Source: Propionivibrio sp.
GTDB taxonomy: Bacteria; Pseudomonadota; Gammaproteobacteria; Burkholderiales; Rhodocyclaceae
Direction of reading: 5' to 3'
Assembly (NCBI GenBank): GCA_016705685.1
Contig: JADJLB010000012.1
Location: 124,001-188,000, forward strand
Length of the DNA stretch: 64,000 nucleotides
In this document: positions 62,600 through 64,000 of the stretch, one piece after another
Layout: the number at the start of each line of letters is the position of its first letter
How positions within the stretch are numbered: the stretch's first letter is position 1
Notes under the pieces: model-generated
What the model was told of the DNA's origin: nothing
The model's database searches: none
The model's input: the letters and a program-made list of their open reading frames with translations, nothing else
Made by a program: the position numbers and the translations under genes

Positions 62600-62833
62600 C
62601 GCCACGCGCCGCAACTGCGGCACTACACGCACACGGGACGCCCACGTCTTCGTTGAAAGTCCTCGCGCATGCTCCTCACTCAAGCCGGAAACCCTGGCGA
62701 AACATCCGTCCAGCGGACAATCGCGCCCCGCAGGACAGCCATGCTCCAGCGCGCATTCACGCTGCGTTTGATCGGTCAGCACAATCGTGTGCTCCGCTTT
62801 GCAGATACCAATTGGGGAATCGATGTAGCTCAT
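62594..62833 (-). CDS. Small Cys-rich protein of unknown function
   Basis: 79 residues. AAGGAG lies 6 bp before the ATG, supporting translation. Five cysteines occur in ICKAEHTI, ECALEHGCPAGRDCPLDGCF; the closely spaced group could bind a metal or Fe-S cluster. No signal peptide. It is upstream-adjacent to nothing on its strand except phaC's end region 100 bp away. Confidence 0.7.
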   Translation of the reverse strand: MSYIDSPIGICKAEHTIVLTDQTQRECALEHGCPAGRDCPLDGCFARVSGLSEEHARGLSTKTWASRVRVVPQLRRVAL

Positions 62834-62938
62834 GATGCACTCCTTACTGATGGTGCACTACCAGTATAGGTCGCATTACAACATCATTCAATGCGACCGC
62901 CATGCCACCGGAAAAACCCGACGGCTTACGGCGGTTCA

Positions 62939-64000
62939 CTATTTTTCGAAGACGTAAGTACCGGGAGCCGGGCCGAGGTCGGGAAATGAACCCGCCCCGG
63001 AATTGGGCGGCTTCACCAGAGGTCCGCATTGCGGTGAAAGCCAGGCCAGCCAGTCTTGCCACCACGAACCGGGCTGCTTGTTCGCGCGTGCCAACCAGTG
63101 TTCGTAATGCTCGTTCCGCTCGGGTTCGGCCACCCAGAAACTTTGCTTCGGCGGATCGACAACCGGGTTGACGATGCCAAAAATGTGGCCGGAAGTCGAT
63201 AAGACGAAACGCACCGGCGCCTTGACGTTGATGTATTTGTGAATACGATAGGATTGGCGCCAGGGAACGATATGATCGTCTTCGGCGCTCACCGCATAGA
63301 GCGGCTGGGTGATGCGATCCAGGTCGATCGGCTCGTCGGCGATGGTCAGCGCATCGCGTTTCATCAGGTTGTTGTACAGATACATTTCGCGCAGGTAGAA
63401 CGAGTGCATCGCTGCCGGCATGCGCGTCGTGTCCATGTTCCAGAACAGCACGTTAAATGCAGGCAGCGGCTCGCCGAAGAGATAGCTCTTCTCGAAGAAG
63501 TGCCAGACCAGACTGTTCGAGCGCAACAGCCGGAAGCTTGACGCCATGTCGCTACCGTCAAGATAGCCCACTTCCGCCATCTTCTCCTCAAGCGCGCGAA
63601 TCGCGCCCTCATCGATGAACACATCGATGTCGCCCGGCCTGGAGAAGTCGGTCAGCGTGGTGAACAAGGTCCAGTGCGCGACCGGCACTTTCTTCTCGCC
63701 GTAGTGGCGGCTGGCCCAGGCCATGTAGGTCGCCACCATGGTGCCGCCGATGCAGTAGCCGACAAGATGCACCTGGGTCACCTTGCACAGCTTGCACGCC
63801 GTGGTAACCACTTGGTCGACACCTTCTTGGAGATAATCGCCAAAACCGACATCGGCCATTTCGGCCGTCGGGTTTTTCCAGCTCGTAATGAACACGCTGT
63901 AGCCCTGATCGGTGAGGTATTTGACCATGCTCTTTTTCGGTGTCAGATCGAGGATGTAAAACTTGTTGATCCACGGCGTGACGATCACAATCGGCGTTTT
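62939..64000 (-). CDS. phaC: Class I polyhydroxyalkanoate synthase, C-terminal part
   Basis: PhaC polymerises hydroxyacyl-CoA into storage granules. The frame is open to the right edge: codons before the GTG at 63988 read KTPI, so the start lies outside. The catalytic triad is present: Cys in VGYCIGGTM, Asp in SAEDDHIVPW and His in STSGHIFGIVNP. PWINKFYILDL and SWKNPTAEM are class I hallmarks. Confidence 0.95.
   Translation of the reverse strand, partial: KTPIVIVTPWINKFYILDLTPKKSMVKYLTDQGYSVFITSWKNPTAEMADVGFGDYLQEGVDQVVTTACKLCKVTQVHLVGYCIGGTMVATYMAWASRHYGEKKVPVAHWTLFTTLTDFSRPGDIDVFIDEGAIRALEEKMAEVGYLDGSDMASSFRLLRSNSLVWHFFEKSYLFGEPLPAFNVLFWNMDTTRMPAAMHSFYLREMYLYNNLMKRDALTIADEPIDLDRITQPLYAVSAEDDHIVPWRQSYRIHKYINVKAPVRFVLSTSGHIFGIVNPVVDPPKQSFWVAEPERNEHYEHWLARANKQPGSWWQDWLAWLSPQCGPLVKPPNSGAGSFPDLGPAPGTYVFEK

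Overview
The window is GC-rich chromosomal DNA of a betaproteobacterium, most likely from the Rhodocyclales (Accumulibacter, Propionivibrio or Dechloromonas relatives). That placement is inferred from gene content and order: a class I PHA synthase, UbiA with UbiD, BluB behind a cobalamin riboswitch, the block miaB-phoH-ybeY-ybeX-lnt, and the block glyQ-glyS-gmhB-plsC-ygjP. No rRNA is present to confirm it.

Layout. 1-9 kb: end of a D-Ala-D-Ala carboxypeptidase, a very large GGDEF/EAL sensor, ubiD, a PAS histidine kinase and ubiA. 9.1-11.3 kb: cobalamin riboswitch plus bluB, a secreted Gly/Gln-rich protein and an orphan membrane protein. 11.8-14.4 kb: a three-gene minus-strand operon of a small membrane protein, an Lgt-like protein lacking canonical Lgt residues, and a radical SAM protein with the cysteine layout of tetraether-synthase (Tes, MJ0619-type) enzymes. 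This is a candidate lipid-modification system. 14.6-18.7 kb: a signalling group (receiver protein, Ser/Thr kinase with a cyclic-nucleotide-binding-like domain, radical SAM YhcC, cyclase-like plus FHA protein). 19.3-33 kb: fused MFS/spermidine synthase, tRNA-Met, and the two housekeeping blocks. 33-41.6 kb: lrgAB, MOSC protein, panE-gloA-FmdE-like operon, mgtA, a DUF1840-type protein and small genes.

41.8-59.3 kb is a genomic island bounded by a 23-bp direct repeat that lies inside the DLGGTK coding motif of a ROK sugar kinase gene. The left copy follows a displaced ROK 5' end; the right copy is in the intact ROK gene. The island's integrase survives only as about 20 codons, cut off by an IS21-family element that has itself decayed. 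The cargo is a nearly continuous minus-strand unit: hsdM, a KilA-N protein, hsdS, hsdR, a SprT/YgjP-like metallopeptidase, then gajA-gajB (Gabija defence). It ends near a strong intrinsic terminator. Upstream lie a C39-like protein, an AbrB/MazE-type protein and a truncated FtsZ-like protein with a twin-arginine leader.

60-64 kb: debris of an integron integrase (5-bp duplication frameshift) and an IS110 transposase, a membrane protein behind a 27-bp palindrome, an MFS transporter, a small Cys-rich protein, and phaC running off the right edge.

No CRISPR array was seen. All functional calls come from motif recognition by eye; no database search was run.
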